Assembly (NCBI GenBank): GCA_023525715.1
Contig: CM042012.1
Location: forward strand, 57,222,705-57,286,704
Direction of reading: 5' to 3'
Source: Cichorium intybus
Taxonomy: Eukaryota; Streptophyta; Magnoliopsida; Asterales; Asteraceae
Length of the DNA stretch: 64,000 nucleotides
A program made the translations under genes and the position numbers. Shown here piece by piece: positions 45,578 to 58,653 of this stretch (position 1 is its first letter; the number at the start of each line of letters is the position of its first letter). The notes beneath the pieces were generated by a model that had not been told where the DNA came from, did not search any database, and saw only the letters and a program-made list of their open reading frames with translations.

Positions 45578-48258
45578 TGTGACATCCGCCTAAAATGGAT
45601 TCGGGTCAACCCAACCCAATTGGAAATTCAATAAACCCTACTCGAGATTTCTTGACGCTAATAGGATCAAAACCCTTACACTACGATATAAATTGACGTT
45701 AATAGCAATATAGCATAGTATAACGTTATAACTATAATCAAATTAAATTATGATACCATATTAACATCAAATCAAAGTATGATGCTCTAATTAAATTAAA
45801 AAAATCAAACTTGAATGCTATAATTAAACTTCAAATCAAAGTAGATTGTTATAATCAAATAATAACCTATTTTTTTATAAAACTCTATTTTTATAAACAC
45901 TACATTAAATTTTATAAAACTCTTAAGATGCTTGTGTTAGTGGGGAATTATGAAGACCACCAAAAGTAAAAGTTTATTCCCATTGTCTCCCACTCACACC
46001 TCCTATCATCTTTCCTTTAATTTTTCTCTTAACACATTATTCTCATCACCACTCAAACCATATCTATTATTTCTCTCACTCTCAATCTCGAAATTCCTCC
46101 TAGAAATCTTCATATTTCAGCCAAGAACACTCCAATATACTCAAATCTTCATCCCTCTTGAAGCATTCATCAAGGTATGTTGTTAAAAGTCTCAAATTCA
46201 TAAATGAAACAAATTAAATCCACCAAACTATCTAAAACTCATTTTATGCATAAACCTGATTTTTCTCAGGATCCCATCAATAAAATAAGAAGTTCTGGAA
46301 ATTTTCAAAAAATAACTTATTTTTATTGAATTACTATAATTATTGCAATAAAATAGGGCAATAATTCACATAAAATACTTTTTTAGTCAATAAATTCTGG
46401 AAAAATTGTGGAACAACCCATATATTGAGTAAAGTGGATTTATAAAGTTTCATGCATTTATATTACTGTTTGATGCTTATTTTGTATTTTATTTTGTTGT
46501 AGATAAATAAATTTCAAAATATAGTTATGCATGTTAAAAACTAGATTTTATATTTTTCTCACCTTATTAACATTTTAAAGACTCCATGACAAAATTTACA
46601 GATTTTTGTAAGAATGTTTGCTTATTTTTCCTAATTTAATGATTATTTAATGGTTTAAATTGATAATAAATAGCTACACATGTCCAAAAATTATAAAACC
46701 TTATCAGAATATCATATATAACATGTTCATCATAAATAAAAAGTCTAATGAACTTCTCTTAATATTTTCCTATTATTTATGATTTTATTGATTAGTTAAT
46801 AATGAAAAACATACGAAATACTTCCCATAGTCCAAAATATCTAAAATATTTACAGTAGGCTCAATATAATGTTAGAAAACTATGGTTAAGTTTCCAGAAT
46901 TTTTGGGAATCATTTATTATTTTTCCTGAATTTTGTTGTGGTTTAATTATTAAAATACTAAATAAATACTAAAGTAGTTAAGAAAAATATGAAAATTTTA
47001 TAGTAATTACTATTTTATGAAATAATGAGTTTCTGATAATTTCAGAATGTTTCATTACTGTTTAGTATTTAAAACCATTTTCCTAAATATCTAAGCATGT
47101 AAAAATGCATTTTTAATGATTATTTCATATAAATAATTGTTTATAATATATAAAATCTGTAAATACTTATAATTTGACTAGTTATTATTTTAATAAGAAA
47201 TTATTAAAATCTTGCCTAATGTGAAGATATAAATTAATTAAGCAAAGTAATTAATTCAATTTAAAATTCATTTAACATATGAATACATTAATATTCAAAA
47301 CAAAATTTGGATTATTGTTAATTCATCTAATATAAGAATATGTGTCTAATTATTTTTATTAATACTATATTCCCGTTTATCGATTCCTAAGCCAAAACTA
47401 TTAATTATATTAGGTTCTACGACATTTTGACTCGAGCCGTCTATCGTACAACACGCGCATTCCTTATTGGACTAATGTGAGTAATCTACCCCATATTTTA
47501 TAATTTACAATACTTTTGGGGTGTATCATGTGGTTCTAATATGTTCCAACTCCACTTTATTATTTTAACACAATTGAGACATTGTTGTGACATTTATACA
47601 TGAATCATTATTTGTATAATTATTGTTTGTTTACGCTACATGTACTTGTAGTGCATTACCATTTTTAGTCTAATCTCCATGACTATGCACGTATTCTTGA
47701 GGTACGTTATGGACAATAATAGCGCTATTGGGTTGACCACCCCGCCTTGGGACGCTAAGGTGATTGATTGTACGTGGTTGAGTGTGTATGATGATTAGAT
47801 GCTCCATCCTATATATATATACATATATATGTATATATAGGGTGAGGACTTATTGTTGTTGTTATCATTTGTTAATCAATTTTTGATTTATAAACTGTTA
47901 TCTCAATAACAGTTGCTTGCCAACTTCAAAAGAAAACAAATTTCAAATTATTCAAACTCACAATTTTCTTTAATAAAACTAGATTACTCACCAACTCTCG
48001 TAGTTGACCTGTTTTTACCCATGATGCAGATTTGAAGAATGAAGTTGATGAAAAGTAGGGTGTACCTTAGAAACCCACAAGACTATTTAAATTTGATGTA
48101 ATAAATGTTGTTGTATTTGGATTTGTATTTGTATGTTGTGGATTTTGTTTGCATACTTAGTACTTAATTGAATCTAATCATATTATAACATAGTTGTCAT
48201 GAGACTTTGAACAATATATCACGCCTTGATCGATTCCGCTAAGGATCGGGGTGTGACA
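45578..48258 (+). repeat. Gypsy-T 5' LTR
   Basis: 2681-bp LTR ending GGGGTGTGACA. A short TA/TATG tract at about 47811-47840 corresponds to the large TA array in the 3' LTR. Small ORFs within it recur in the other LTR and are not genes. Confidence 0.92.
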
Positions 48259-48261
48259 GAT

Positions 48262-48275
48262 TGGTATCAGAGACC
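48262..48275 (+). other. Gypsy-T primer-binding site
   Basis: TGGTATCAGAGACC a few bases after the LTR end, an initiator tRNA-Met type PBS with one difference (GAGA instead of GAGC). Confidence 0.8.
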
Positions 48276-49057
48276 TTGACTATAGGGAATTAGGTTAATG
48301 GCCTTGACCTAGTCTATAGCCTCTAGGGTCCTCTCGTATGCTAGTTTATAAAATGCACACACAACTGCATGCAACTCGCACTTAGAAAAATCCTAGGAAT
48401 ACCTTTGTGTGCTAATTGCTCCCTTATGTGCTTACGTATTATTCCCGACACTTATATGTGTGCATACACTTGTGAATTTTCTCCTCTTTCTCTTAAAATC
48501 ACACACATACTCAAATGGTTTCAAAATAAAAATTTATATACATATATATTACTTAGAGCTCATAGGAAATTAAAAGTCATCCACTCTAGTTGGGTAGGAT
48601 CAAAGTAATAGACGCGTAGTAACTAGAAGGGGGAGGTGCCGGTAGCCTGAAAGTCCTGACTAGGTAAGCATTCGTATACATCCCAATCAACCGAGCGACC
48701 AGTTTGCTTACCTGGGGACCAAAGGCGAGAGTTTCCAAACCTATAGGCCAAAGCGCGTTATTCACATTACTTTTGAGCCATCAAAATACCCGACCTTATC
48801 AAACGTATCCGAAAGGATACACTCCAAAATGGCCAACTCATTAGACTATTAAGTTCCCTAATGGGCCTAGAAGTGGGAAAAACATGTGAAAACTTAGTAT
48901 TGTGGGGGCCCACGCAATTGCTACATGCTTCACATTTAGTACCCATGGAAAGCCCAAAAGGTGCCCAACACTCCTAACCATGGCCCAACACGTGTTTTAC
49001 AATCATTTTACCCAACAATGTCTACAAACTTAATTTACAAATAAATCACAAGTCCAT
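48276..49057 (+). other. Gypsy-T leader; gag capsid region absent
   Basis: About 780 bp without coding signal, too short for leader plus a normal capsid domain. The first recognisable protein sequence after it is already the zinc-knuckle part. Confidence 0.6.
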
Positions 49058-51048
49058 ATGCGTGTTTCTCATAGATGGCATTACGACCCCCTCTGTAACC
49101 ATTGTAACTATCACCATATGTCCACCAGCCCGTGTCGCCTTTGTACGACTTGTGGTCGCTATGGCTACTTGGCGGACACATGCCGGGCACCAAAAACTCA
49201 GCGACCATTCGCTCTACCCTCAAATCAGCAAACACAAACCCGGTATCCAACTGGAACATGCTTCAACTGTGGTGACCCCACCCATTTCAAAAACGCGTGT
49301 CCTAGGCTTGTCAATATCATTAACACTCAAGCCCAGGCAAATCCAACAATGCATGTTCCAGCTCCCAAAGGCCGAGCATTTGTCATTACCGCAACCCAAG
49401 CACAGACCGATAACAAGGTCGTAAATGGTACGTTTCTCATAAATGACTGCTACGCGTCAGTACTTTTTGATTCAGGTGCCGATAAAAGTTTTGTGTCTTT
49501 GGAATTTGAACCCATACTTCACACACCTCGCACGATTCTTGATGAAAACTTTACCGTAGAAGTCGCCAATGGAAAATACATTTCACTCAATGCAGTCATC
49601 CAAGATTGCACTTTCGATTTTTGCGGTCATAAATTTTCCGTCAATTTAGTTCCTATGGAACTTGGTAGCTTCGACATCATCGTGGGAATGGATTGGCTAT
49701 CCCAAAACCATGCTGAAATAGTATGTTACGAGAAGTTTATTCGTATTCCTCTTGTCGACGGTCAAAGTCTTCGTATTTATGGCGAGACTCGTTCAAAAAA
49801 GCTTAGTCTTATGTCATGTACTCAAGCTCGATCATATCTATGTAAAGAATACATGGCTTTCTTAGCCCATGTGGTGGAAACAAAGGTCGAAAAAAAGAAG
49901 ATCGAAGATATTCCGATTGTACGAGACTTTCCCGACATCTTTCCCGATGACATATCTGGACTCCCTCCAGTACGTGAGCTAGATTTCCGCATCGATCTCG
50001 TTCCTGAGGCTGCTCCCATAGCCAAGTCTCCATATCGGTTGGCTCCAACCGAGATGCAAGAATTGGCAAGTCAGCTCCAAGAATTAACCGATAAGGGATT
50101 TATCCGCCTTAGTACTTCACCCTGGGGAGCCCCGGTTCTCTTCATCAAAAAGAAAGATGGTTCGTTTCGTATGTGTATCGATTATCGGGAGTTAAATAAA
50201 TTGACCATCAAGAACCGATATCCGTTACCTCGGATCGACGACCTTTTTGATCAGCTTCAAGGAGCTTCATGCTTCTCAAAAATCGACCTCCGCTCGGGTT
50301 ATCACCAACTTTGAGTACGGGAAGAAGACATCCCCAAAACCGCTTTCCGAACCCGCTATGGTCATTACGAGTTCACCGTTATGCCTTTTGGCCTAACGAA
50401 TGCCCCTGCCGCATTCATGGACTTGATGAATCGGGTATTTAAACCTTATCTCGACCGTTTTGTTATCGTCTTTATTGATGACATCCTCATTTACTCCAAG
50501 ACAAAGGCAGACCATGAAAGACACCTTCGTCTAACTCTCCAAACATTGCAAGGAAATCAGCTTTATGCTAAATTTTCGAAATGCGAGTTTTGGTTAAATG
50601 AGGTACAATTCCTCGGTCATATTGTAAGTGACAAGGGTATTTTAGTCGATCCCGCAAAAGTTGAAGCAGTCAAGAATTGGAAAGCCCCACGTACCCCCAA
50701 GGAAATTCGGTCATTCCTCGGTTTAGCCGGCTATTACCGGCATTTCATTTCAAATTTCTCAAAGATCGCTTTACCGCTTACTTTTCTCACTTGCAAGGGT
50801 ACGCCATTTGATTGGGGACCCAAGCAAGAAGACGCTTTCCAAACCCTTAAACAAAGATTGTGTGACGCTCCGATTCTTACACTCCCTGAAGGATCCGAAG
50901 ATTTCGTGGTATACTGCGATGCCTCCAATCTCGGTCTAGGTTGTGTTTTGATGCAAAGGGGAAAGGTTATAGCTTACGCATCGCGACAACTCAAAATCCA
51001 TGAAAGGAATTATACGACTCATGATTTGGAGCTCGGTGCCGTGGTTTT
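49058..51048 (+). pseudogene. pol: Gypsy-T gag end, protease, RT and RNase H
   Basis: Starts in the nucleocapsid: CNHCNYHHMST, CRLCTTCGRYGYLADTC and CFNCGDPTHFKNACP zinc motifs. Protease VLFDSGADKSFVS and DIIVGMDWL follow. RT motifs: KSPYRLAPTEMQEL, GSFRMCIDYRELNK, KIDLRSGYHQL, VMPFGLTNAPAAF and the catalytic VFIDDILIYSK. RNase H starts with VYCDASNLGLGCVLMQ. One TGA at 50312-50314 sits where RT has R/K (CGA to TGA); the frame then continues. The frame is cut at 51048 by Copia-D, inside RNase H (LELGAVVF). Confidence 0.93.
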
Positions 51049-51824
51049 TGAAAGGTTTTCTGCAACTATGAACTAAAAATACTAAGTTCACATGCAACCT
51101 ATATAGATCTAAGTTTTCTTCTAGTTAAACATATAACAATTCCTAAAAAGTCCAAAAAGAATTAAACTAAAAGAAAGATCAGGAAAAACCAACCTTTAGT
51201 GAATCTTGGAAGCAAAGCAACAGAAACCTCTTGCCTCAAATGTAGTCACACCCTAGCTTGGAGTTGTTGGCTGAAAATACCTTTAGAGAGAGCTTCAAAA
51301 TCGTGGCTTTAGGGTTAGGGTGAGCCTCCCTATTTATAGGCTCCAAATGGTGATCAGATAAACCTTAAAGATAAACATTTTTGAATTCAAATTAAGATAA
51401 GCCTTTATCTTAATAATTCAAACCCTTTTATCCTCATTATCAAAATCGAAAATATATATGTTTCCATATATAATTTCATTCACCACTCTCACTCACTCAA
51501 CTGTCACTTACTCAACTATTGAATAATTACAGTTTTAGTCCCTGCACCTTAATTAATCAATTTAACTGCCAAATTAATTCCAATTAATTCCAGAAAAATT
51601 TCTAATTAATTATTATAGTTTCTAATTAATATATTATCACTTAAATATATTAATAAACTATTTATTTAATTTCTATTGATTTATTAATCACATAATAAAT
51701 CAATCTTTCTCTCTACCGGACTTTCTGCCAATCCTCCAACTATGAGGGCAACCCAAATGGACTATGCTACTATTAATTAGATAAATACTAATTATTAGTC
51801 ATGGCTTAGACACCTAATCCAACA
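51049..51824 (-). repeat. Copia-D 3' LTR
   Basis: 776 bp; on the minus strand TGTTGG...TTTCA. Adjacent on the right (minus-strand upstream) is CCAAGTGGGAGAC, the polypurine tract, 51825-51837. Confidence 0.94.
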
Positions 51825-51837
51825 GTCTCCCACTTGG

Positions 51838-54800
51838 ATAAGTCTATGACTAAAATTACCAATTTAACCTCTAATTAATTAGCAACTGTAGCTTCCTAGA
51901 AACCGCTGCCGAACTCTGACCTAGTCAGTTCTGTCCAATGATAAGTGATCATATGATCCTTCGTCTAACAAGATATTTTTCAGACACGAGACATGGATTG
52001 AGATCAATCTCTGTCCGATATTCTGTTTCCCGATTTCCGATTTTGCTTATGACTTTGGGACTTCTAATTGAACACATCAATTTAGTCCAGGCTGGCCAGC
52101 ACTTTAGTCAACTTCAAAATCATCGAGAGGCCTACAGATATCTGTTTCCCATCAGGGTCAAGGAACGAATAAGCTTTGACTTATATGCTTATATCTTTTA
52201 CAAGTCAAATCATTCACAACAACATGTTTTATAACATCGAGTTACCGATGCGTTTTCATATTATCAATGAACAACTGCCTTGTAAATCATAACTCATATC
52301 TCTTCACTTCAAGATCATAAGATATTATCGTCCCAACATTGCTTGTGATATAATCCATGAAGCAATCTGTTGAGCGTGGGTTTATCCAATACTCAAATCA
52401 CTATTTCTAAGTACTCATGAATGTTGTAGCAATCCTATTGCTATGTCTAACTCCTTAGACAGTCTACAAACCAATTCATGATAGTCTTGATTCAATACTT
52501 ACTTCCAAAGTATGAGCGACTGTGGACCTATCTGAATAATTAAATTATTCGGGAAGTAAAACATGCAAAAGTGAAACATAAAGATCTGACTGGCAGCTAC
52601 TCCTGCTTATTACCAAGTCTCCACAAGGCAATCACCAAGTCGGACCTTGTCATAAACTATTATCGGTTTCAGGATTTCTTTTAAACTTTCAATTCTAATT
52701 TTAAAGCTATGTCTTAATGAACCTTACACTCTTTCTATGTATCCAAAGTATCTTATACTTATACACTTTATTGCAGATGATCCAATCGGATACTCATCCG
52801 ATAACATCTCAATAAGTTATCCTGTCAATTTCTCTTCTAACTCCATTCTGGTAATGTGTACTGTGACTTGCTATGGTTCTGGGGTCTTTAGTCTACTTGA
52901 CTGCACCCTAAGACTATTTCGAGGTGTTATGATGTGCCGGTGAACCACACGCGCTCCATCAGAATACCAACGAGACTTTGTAACCATGAAGTCCATTAAC
53001 ATCATGTCCTGATGTTAATAATTACCACTTTGAAAATCTTTCAAATCAATACTATCACTTTCACCCTAATCATTTCCTAATGAATTCTTACTTTAGTTCA
53101 ACCAATCCATCCAGTATTCCCAGCCAGGCAATGTCCTGAATCCAACTTACTATGCCCTAAGCATTAAGTTATCAGGACATGTTCATGACTTTATGATCGA
53201 TCCAAAACTTGTGGAACCCGATCTAATCCTATTCCAAACCCTTTCGGAATCCAAGGATTATTTATAATCCTTTGTGTCATGATTTTCGAAAAACTATTTT
53301 CCTTTCGGAGACTTTTCTCGTGCATCTTGAATCTTATGAAGATCATGCTTACAATGGCTAGGTCTATGCTGGTGATTTCATCTTTCCAATAGATGACTGT
53401 GAATTACATGAGTATGTTGCACCTTCTTTATTTCTTTCATGCCAAGTCATCACACTTTGCAATGACAAGGAAAACTTTTCCTAAGTCTATGCATCTTGAA
53501 TCTCATCAAGATCATCATGGCAGAATCTGGATCTATCTCATAGACGTTTACAACCACCTGAGTATGCCGTATTTCTATTAAGGCTTTCATAGCGATCCGT
53601 CTCTTAACACCAAGTCATTACACTTCGTAATGAAAAGAGACGTTTCCTAGAACCATTATTTATCCCACATGTGGGGATAGTGGATAACGGCGACTCCCAC
53701 TGGATTTGACACGGTTATAGGCTATTCACAAAATCCAGGACTTATGGCACATTTTGAGAATCCAAACCTTTCTGTCATTTTAATGGAAATCTTTCAGCCC
53801 TTTCTCAAAATCCAATCCTTTGGCATATTTTGAGAATCTGAATATCCTTTCTTGCGAGACGCCCGTGGGACGAAACCCGGGGCCATGTACCTTTTGTAAT
53901 GGCATGCTCTATGTGTGTCCCTATTAGTGTGCCGGTAAACCACACATGCTCCACTAACGACTCACACTATGTCATGCAGAATCCTCTCGGATTTCATCTT
54001 CTATTGAGAGTGCTTTACTTGGAATCAATTGCTTGACTATGAGTATCGATTCACTCAACTAGATGCTCTGAAGGTATGTATATGTCCATGTTGCTTTCTT
54101 TTGATGATTCAGTTACTCCCACTGGTTTTTAGACCAGGTGTAAAATCAATCAAATTTTCACACAGACCGTGTCTCGTCCTAAGGTCCTCTTATTTGGCAG
54201 CAGCCGGGCTTACCAATGCTTCCAAGTAGTCGGATTGCAAATCCATATGAACTACAGTGTTTTACCATTAATCAGTATGTCACCCCGATCACAACTACTT
54301 ATGATGGTGATCAATACTACTGGTTAAGAGGAGATTATGTCAGTTGTAAAGCAGAAATCTGATTTCTGCTCCAAGCCTAGTGATGACTAAAAGCTTCTTT
54401 CATTGCTAATCCTAAACTCATTTAGGACTGTCCCAACTCCCACTGTTTCCTTAGACAATGAGTTCTTTCTAAAAGAGCTCTTTAGTTACAGTGGGATAGC
54501 TAATGAAACGACAATGCTGATCAAGTTCAGCTGGTCATGAGGTTCAGATGAACACTACAAGACCCTGGACTTTCTATGTACAAGTGGGATAATCCCAGCT
54601 TTACATTTCAGGCAGTGTCTGCAAGACCTACTTAGTCTAGGATGTGGTCGGAGTATGGTTTATATGGACTGACTGGTATAGTGTTCATCTTATTGGAAAC
54701 TAATTGGCAATGTATCTCATACATCGATGATCGAACTGTTTCGACCAATGCTCAATTATCTTCCCTAAGACACATTTTAACTATTAATGTTCTTGGAAGT

Positions 54801-55582
54801 TAATGAACTGTGAAACCTTTTTCTTAGTTATCGCTCAGGTTCTGTGGAACTTGTACTTCCTTTGAAGTCCTTGAACTGTTCAAGGTTTCAATTCAATCGC
54901 TTATCCCGATAAGCAATGTCATATTCGTCATACCGAATGATGAACATCGTGAAGTACAAACAATTGTGTTCTACATCAAGATTCTAGCAATACACAACAA
55001 CAGGTGTGTCCGTTGCTCTTAATCTCAATCTCCTTTACATATCTATGTAAACTTATGACTTTGTTCAAGACTTGCAATCTTCAGTTGACTCTAAGTCAAC
55101 TGATTCCAAAATCCTATCCTCTGGATCTTTGGGTGATTCATTTCTTGCCACATGTGCTTTATAAAGAACTTAATCATCATCTGACTCCAAGTCAGATGAT
55201 TCCAAAGTCCTGTCCAACTGGATCTTTGGTTGATTCATTTCTTGACACATTAAGAAATCAATTCATCAAGTGACTCTAAGTCAAATGATTCCAAGGTCCT
55301 GTCCAACTGGACCTATGGTTGAATTGATTCTTATAACATTTGTATTAACAATCATAAATGACACAATTCTTGAATCCAAACACTTTGGATGCATCAACAT
55401 TCAAGTTATTACTAATCATACATTCAACACATTCATATAACATTTCAAGGATAATTTCAGACAACAGGTGTTAAAAGAAAATATGATAATTTTATTAAAA
55501 ATAAAATCCTTGAGCAATGTAATAGACAATGTCAAAAATGTATCTAAAGACTAATAACAATATTCCAATATCTATCTAAACT
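51838..55582 (-). other. Copia-D non-coding 3' region with repeats and hairpins
   Basis: About 3.7 kb without credible ORF. The part next to the LTR matches the 3' end of Copia-A. Three copies of a roughly 90-bp block containing the palindrome TGACTCTAAGTCA lie at 55086-55098, 55182-55194 and 55271-55283. Two loop-core hairpins occur at 52930-52961 (TGATG/CATCA) and about 53912-53968 (TTAGTG/CACTAA). Confidence 0.72.
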
Positions 55583-56506
55583 TCAAAACTGCACGAGCTG
55601 GAGATCCAATCCATATGTGCTCCTATGCACCAGAGTCCCGTGCCTTCTTGATTCCCTGCATACAAACCAAAATGCGACTGTCACATTATGTATCAAGAAA
55701 TCTTGGAACAGGAGTTTTGAGGTTTTTAGATATACCTGAGCTTTCAAAAGAGTTGGAGCGTCTTCCAATCTTTCCGTGACTGTATCCGATTTAGCGGATT
55801 CCCAATTTGAGACATGTCTAGTCGATCTCGACCGTTTCTTGTTACGTCTCTTCACTGGACTTAATCCAGAAGTAGCTGAGCCATTGGAGCTATGCCTGTC
55901 CAAGAGCGACTCGTATAAAGTCAACAGTGGACGCATTTCCATGAGGGTCTTTTTCTGGTCTTCCTTTCTATACGTCTGAATGAACAGATCGTACTCATTT
56001 GTCAGCGAAGCGAGCAGGATGTTAACACTCTCCTCCTGACTCATAGGATGACCAAGTTTATATAACTCGCCTATGTACCCTTCAATCTGAAGAACATGCG
56101 AATTGATGCTACTTCCTCCCTTTAGCTTACACTCTGCAAGTCTTCTGAGGATTCTAGCTCGTTCCTCTTCAACTGGTTTTTGGAACCTTTCCTCCACCAG
56201 TTGCATCAACTCATATGGCCCCAAGGATTCAAAATCCTTGTGGAACTCGGGGTCAATGGTTGATAGCATGGGGTCACGAATCTCTTCGGATTCATCATAA
56301 GAACCTTTTATGATGACTTGTTCCGGTGGAACTGGGATCGGATACTCGGTGAGATGTAGCTTGCCAGCAATGCCGAGAGCCAGTCTCCAATTGCGAAGCC
56401 ATTCTTTACAGTTGAGGCCAGTCAGCCTTTCCATATTTAGCAGGTGCATTCTAATGCTTTCAGAAATGGGTGAAGGAGGAGAAGGAGGAGAATTGACACT
56501 TGACAT
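55583..56506 (-). CDS. gag: Copia-D gag with residual protease
   Basis: 307 codons on the minus strand, opening MSSVNSPPSPPSPISESIRM. The gag block MERLTGLNCKEWLRNWRLAL corresponds to the LDGTNYNDWIRN block of Copia-A; downstream KDFESLGPYELMQLVEERF and SSINSHVLQIEGYIGELYKLG follow the copia gag order. There is no zinc knuckle. Near the end, a neighbouring frame shows a decayed protease start (PRFLDT, CMQGIKKAR), and the ORF itself ends HRSTYGLDLQLVQF, as in Copia-C. It could still be translated as a capsid-like protein with no pol. The start is the ATG following the leader. Confidence 0.8.
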   Translation of the reverse strand: MSSVNSPPSPPSPISESIRMHLLNMERLTGLNCKEWLRNWRLALGIAGKLHLTEYPIPVPPEQVIIKGSYDESEEIRDPMLSTIDPEFHKDFESLGPYELMQLVEERFQKPVEEERARILRRLAECKLKGGSSINSHVLQIEGYIGELYKLGHPMSQEESVNILLASLTNEYDLFIQTYRKEDQKKTLMEMRPLLTLYESLLDRHSSNGSATSGLSPVKRRNKKRSRSTRHVSNWESAKSDTVTERLEDAPTLLKAQVYLKTSKLLFQDFLIHNVTVAFWFVCRESRRHGTLVHRSTYGLDLQLVQF

Positions 56507-57859
56507 CTATAAAAGAAAATAGAATTTATTAGCTTAATTGGTCCTTTTTAAATAATTACCCAATATGATATTTAATAAGGCTAGGATCCAAAATACCCCA
56601 ACTATGGTATGAAGAGGGATGCCGTAATCACAACATAATGGTCATTAAGGTAGATAAACACTTATCAATTTCATCTTATGAAATTCCTAGATCTGTTGAG
56701 ATTCATTAAACTCTTCAATGGCATGTTTAATCTCGGATGTGCTCCACTGTTTGTGACTGGGATGCCGAGGATCACAAACTGGATGTGAATAACCATGCAA
56801 ATTAGCTTGGTACTCTCGGGTTAATTATCATCTCTAATTGATGTGCCGGTAAACCACACACGCTCCATCAACAATGATAATACCCGGGAAACCCATTGCA
56901 ACTCTTTATGAACCCTATTGGCATGCCGGTAAACCACACACGCTCTACCAATGTTTCATAAAGTGCAATGTGCAATTTCATGGATTAGCACCAATTCACA
57001 TTTTTCCTAAAGTAACTAGATTTGGGTTTTATTAAGTGTTCTAGTACTTTTAATCATTATACTTTTAGTGATTATTAGGCGGTCATATCAAAACTGTTCG
57101 GCTAACGACCCTCCACTGATCAGGCGAGCGGTGGGCGAGAGTGTTCACCCATTAGACCGCCATTTTATAGGCAGTCTCCTTATACCCACTTTATAGACCA
57201 GCTTCATGAATGAGGCCTACTAATGATTTGACTAACCATTTTAATCTTATACATATAATAATAACTCCCTAATTATAATATATATAAGATGCAATTTTTT
57301 AAACATTTAAAAAATTGTTTCTGGTTTATCTTTTAATTTATTGTCAAATTTAAACTATTAAATTTTAAAATTAAATTAAACCATTAAAACCCGATTTAAT
57401 TATCTTTTAATTAACCAATTAATTAAATTAGTCAAATTTGATATTTTAAACGTTTTAAAATATTTCTAGGTTTTATCTATTAATTTCCGAGATTTAAAAC
57501 AATTAAATTGGAAATTAATTAAATCCTTGAATTATCTTTTAATTACCAATTAATTAAATTAATTCAAATGTAGATAGGTTTTATCAAATTAATCAAATTA
57601 ATTAAAAACTATCCTAATCCCTTAATTTTCGATTTTAGGATAAAAGGTTTTAAGGTTTATCTTTTAAACAATTTAAAGTTACCAAAAATAGAATACCTTT
57701 TAAACCCTAATCATAAAATCGCCAAAATAGAGGGGAGGGGCTAGGGTTTTCAAAACCCTAACCCTAATTGTCGATTTGCCCAAAATTAGGGTTTAGAGAC
57801 TATAAACCCTAATTACTAGGAAAGCAGTTATAGCAATTTAACAAGAAAAACAACCAAAT
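56507..57859 (-). other. Copia-D leader with two hairpins
   Basis: About 1.35 kb. Hairpin 2 at 56816-56886 pairs CGGGT/ACCCG and ATTATCAT/ATGATAAT; hairpin 1 at about 56896-56970 pairs CTTTATGAA/TTCATAAAG and ATTGGTA/TGCCAAT. The stem enclosing TATAAAAT is at 57154-57177. The rest is AT-rich and non-coding. Confidence 0.72.
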
Positions 57860-57871
57860 GCTCTGATACCA
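57860..57871 (-). other. Copia-D primer-binding site
   Basis: TGGTATCAGAGC on the minus strand, one base from the right LTR. Confidence 0.9.
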
Positions 57872-57872
57872 C

Positions 57873-58648
57873 TGAAAGGTTTTCTGCAACTATGAACTAA
57901 AAATCCTAAGTTCACATGCAACCTATATAGATCTAAGTTTTCTTCTAGTTAAACATATAACAATTCCTAAAAAGCCCAAAAAGAATTAAACTAAAAGAAA
58001 GATCAAGAAAAACCAACCTTTAGTGAATCTTGGAAGCAAAGCAACAGAAACCTCTTGTCTCAAATGTAGTCACACCCTAGCTTGGAGTTGTTGGCTGAAA
58101 ATACCTTTAGAGAGAGCTTCAAAATCGTGGCTTTAGGGTTAGGGTGAGCCTCCCTATTTATAGGCTCCAAATGGTGATCAGATAAACCTTAAAGATAAAC
58201 CTTTTTGAATTCAAATTAAGATAAGCCTTTATCTTAATAATTCAAACCCTTTTATCCTCATTATCAAAATCGAAAATATATATGTTTCCATATATAATTT
58301 CGTTCACCACTCTCACTCACTCAACTGTCATTTACTCAACTATTGAATAATTACATTTTTAGTCCCTGCACCTCAATTAATCAATTTAACTGCCAAATTA
58401 ATTCCAATTAATTCCAGAAAAAGTTCTAATTAATTATTATAGTTTCTAATTAATATATTATCACTTAAATATATTAATAAACTATTTATTTAATTTCTAT
58501 TGATTTATTAATCACATAATAAATCAATCTTTCTCTCTACCGGACTTTCTGCCAATCCTCCAACTATGAGGGCAACCCAAATGGACTATGCTACTATTAA
58601 TTAGATAAATACTAATTATTAGTCATGGCTTAGACACCTAATCCAACA
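57873..58648 (-). repeat. Copia-D 5' LTR
   Basis: 776 bp, equal in length to the 3' LTR with only a handful of substitutions by eye, indicating a recent insertion. Confidence 0.94.
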
Positions 58649-58653
58649 GTTTT

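Larger units (their letters stand above)
51049..58648 (-). mobile_element. Copia-D: complete gag-only Ty1/copia element
   Basis: Full-length element with two 776-bp LTRs, TSD GTTTT on both sides (51044-51048, 58649-58653), minus-strand PBS (57860-57871) and PPT. It encodes only gag plus a protease stub (55583-56506) and has about 3.8 kb of non-coding DNA where pol would be. LTRs, PBS, leader hairpins and 3' end match Copia-A, which suggests it is mobilised in trans. The family includes Copia-C, so gag-only is the family structure. Confidence 0.94.

Noticed and set aside
45950..46186. 78-aa ORF in Gypsy-T LTR, repeated at 60768-61004
   Set aside because: Present twice only because of LTR duplication; low-complexity and without family resemblance.
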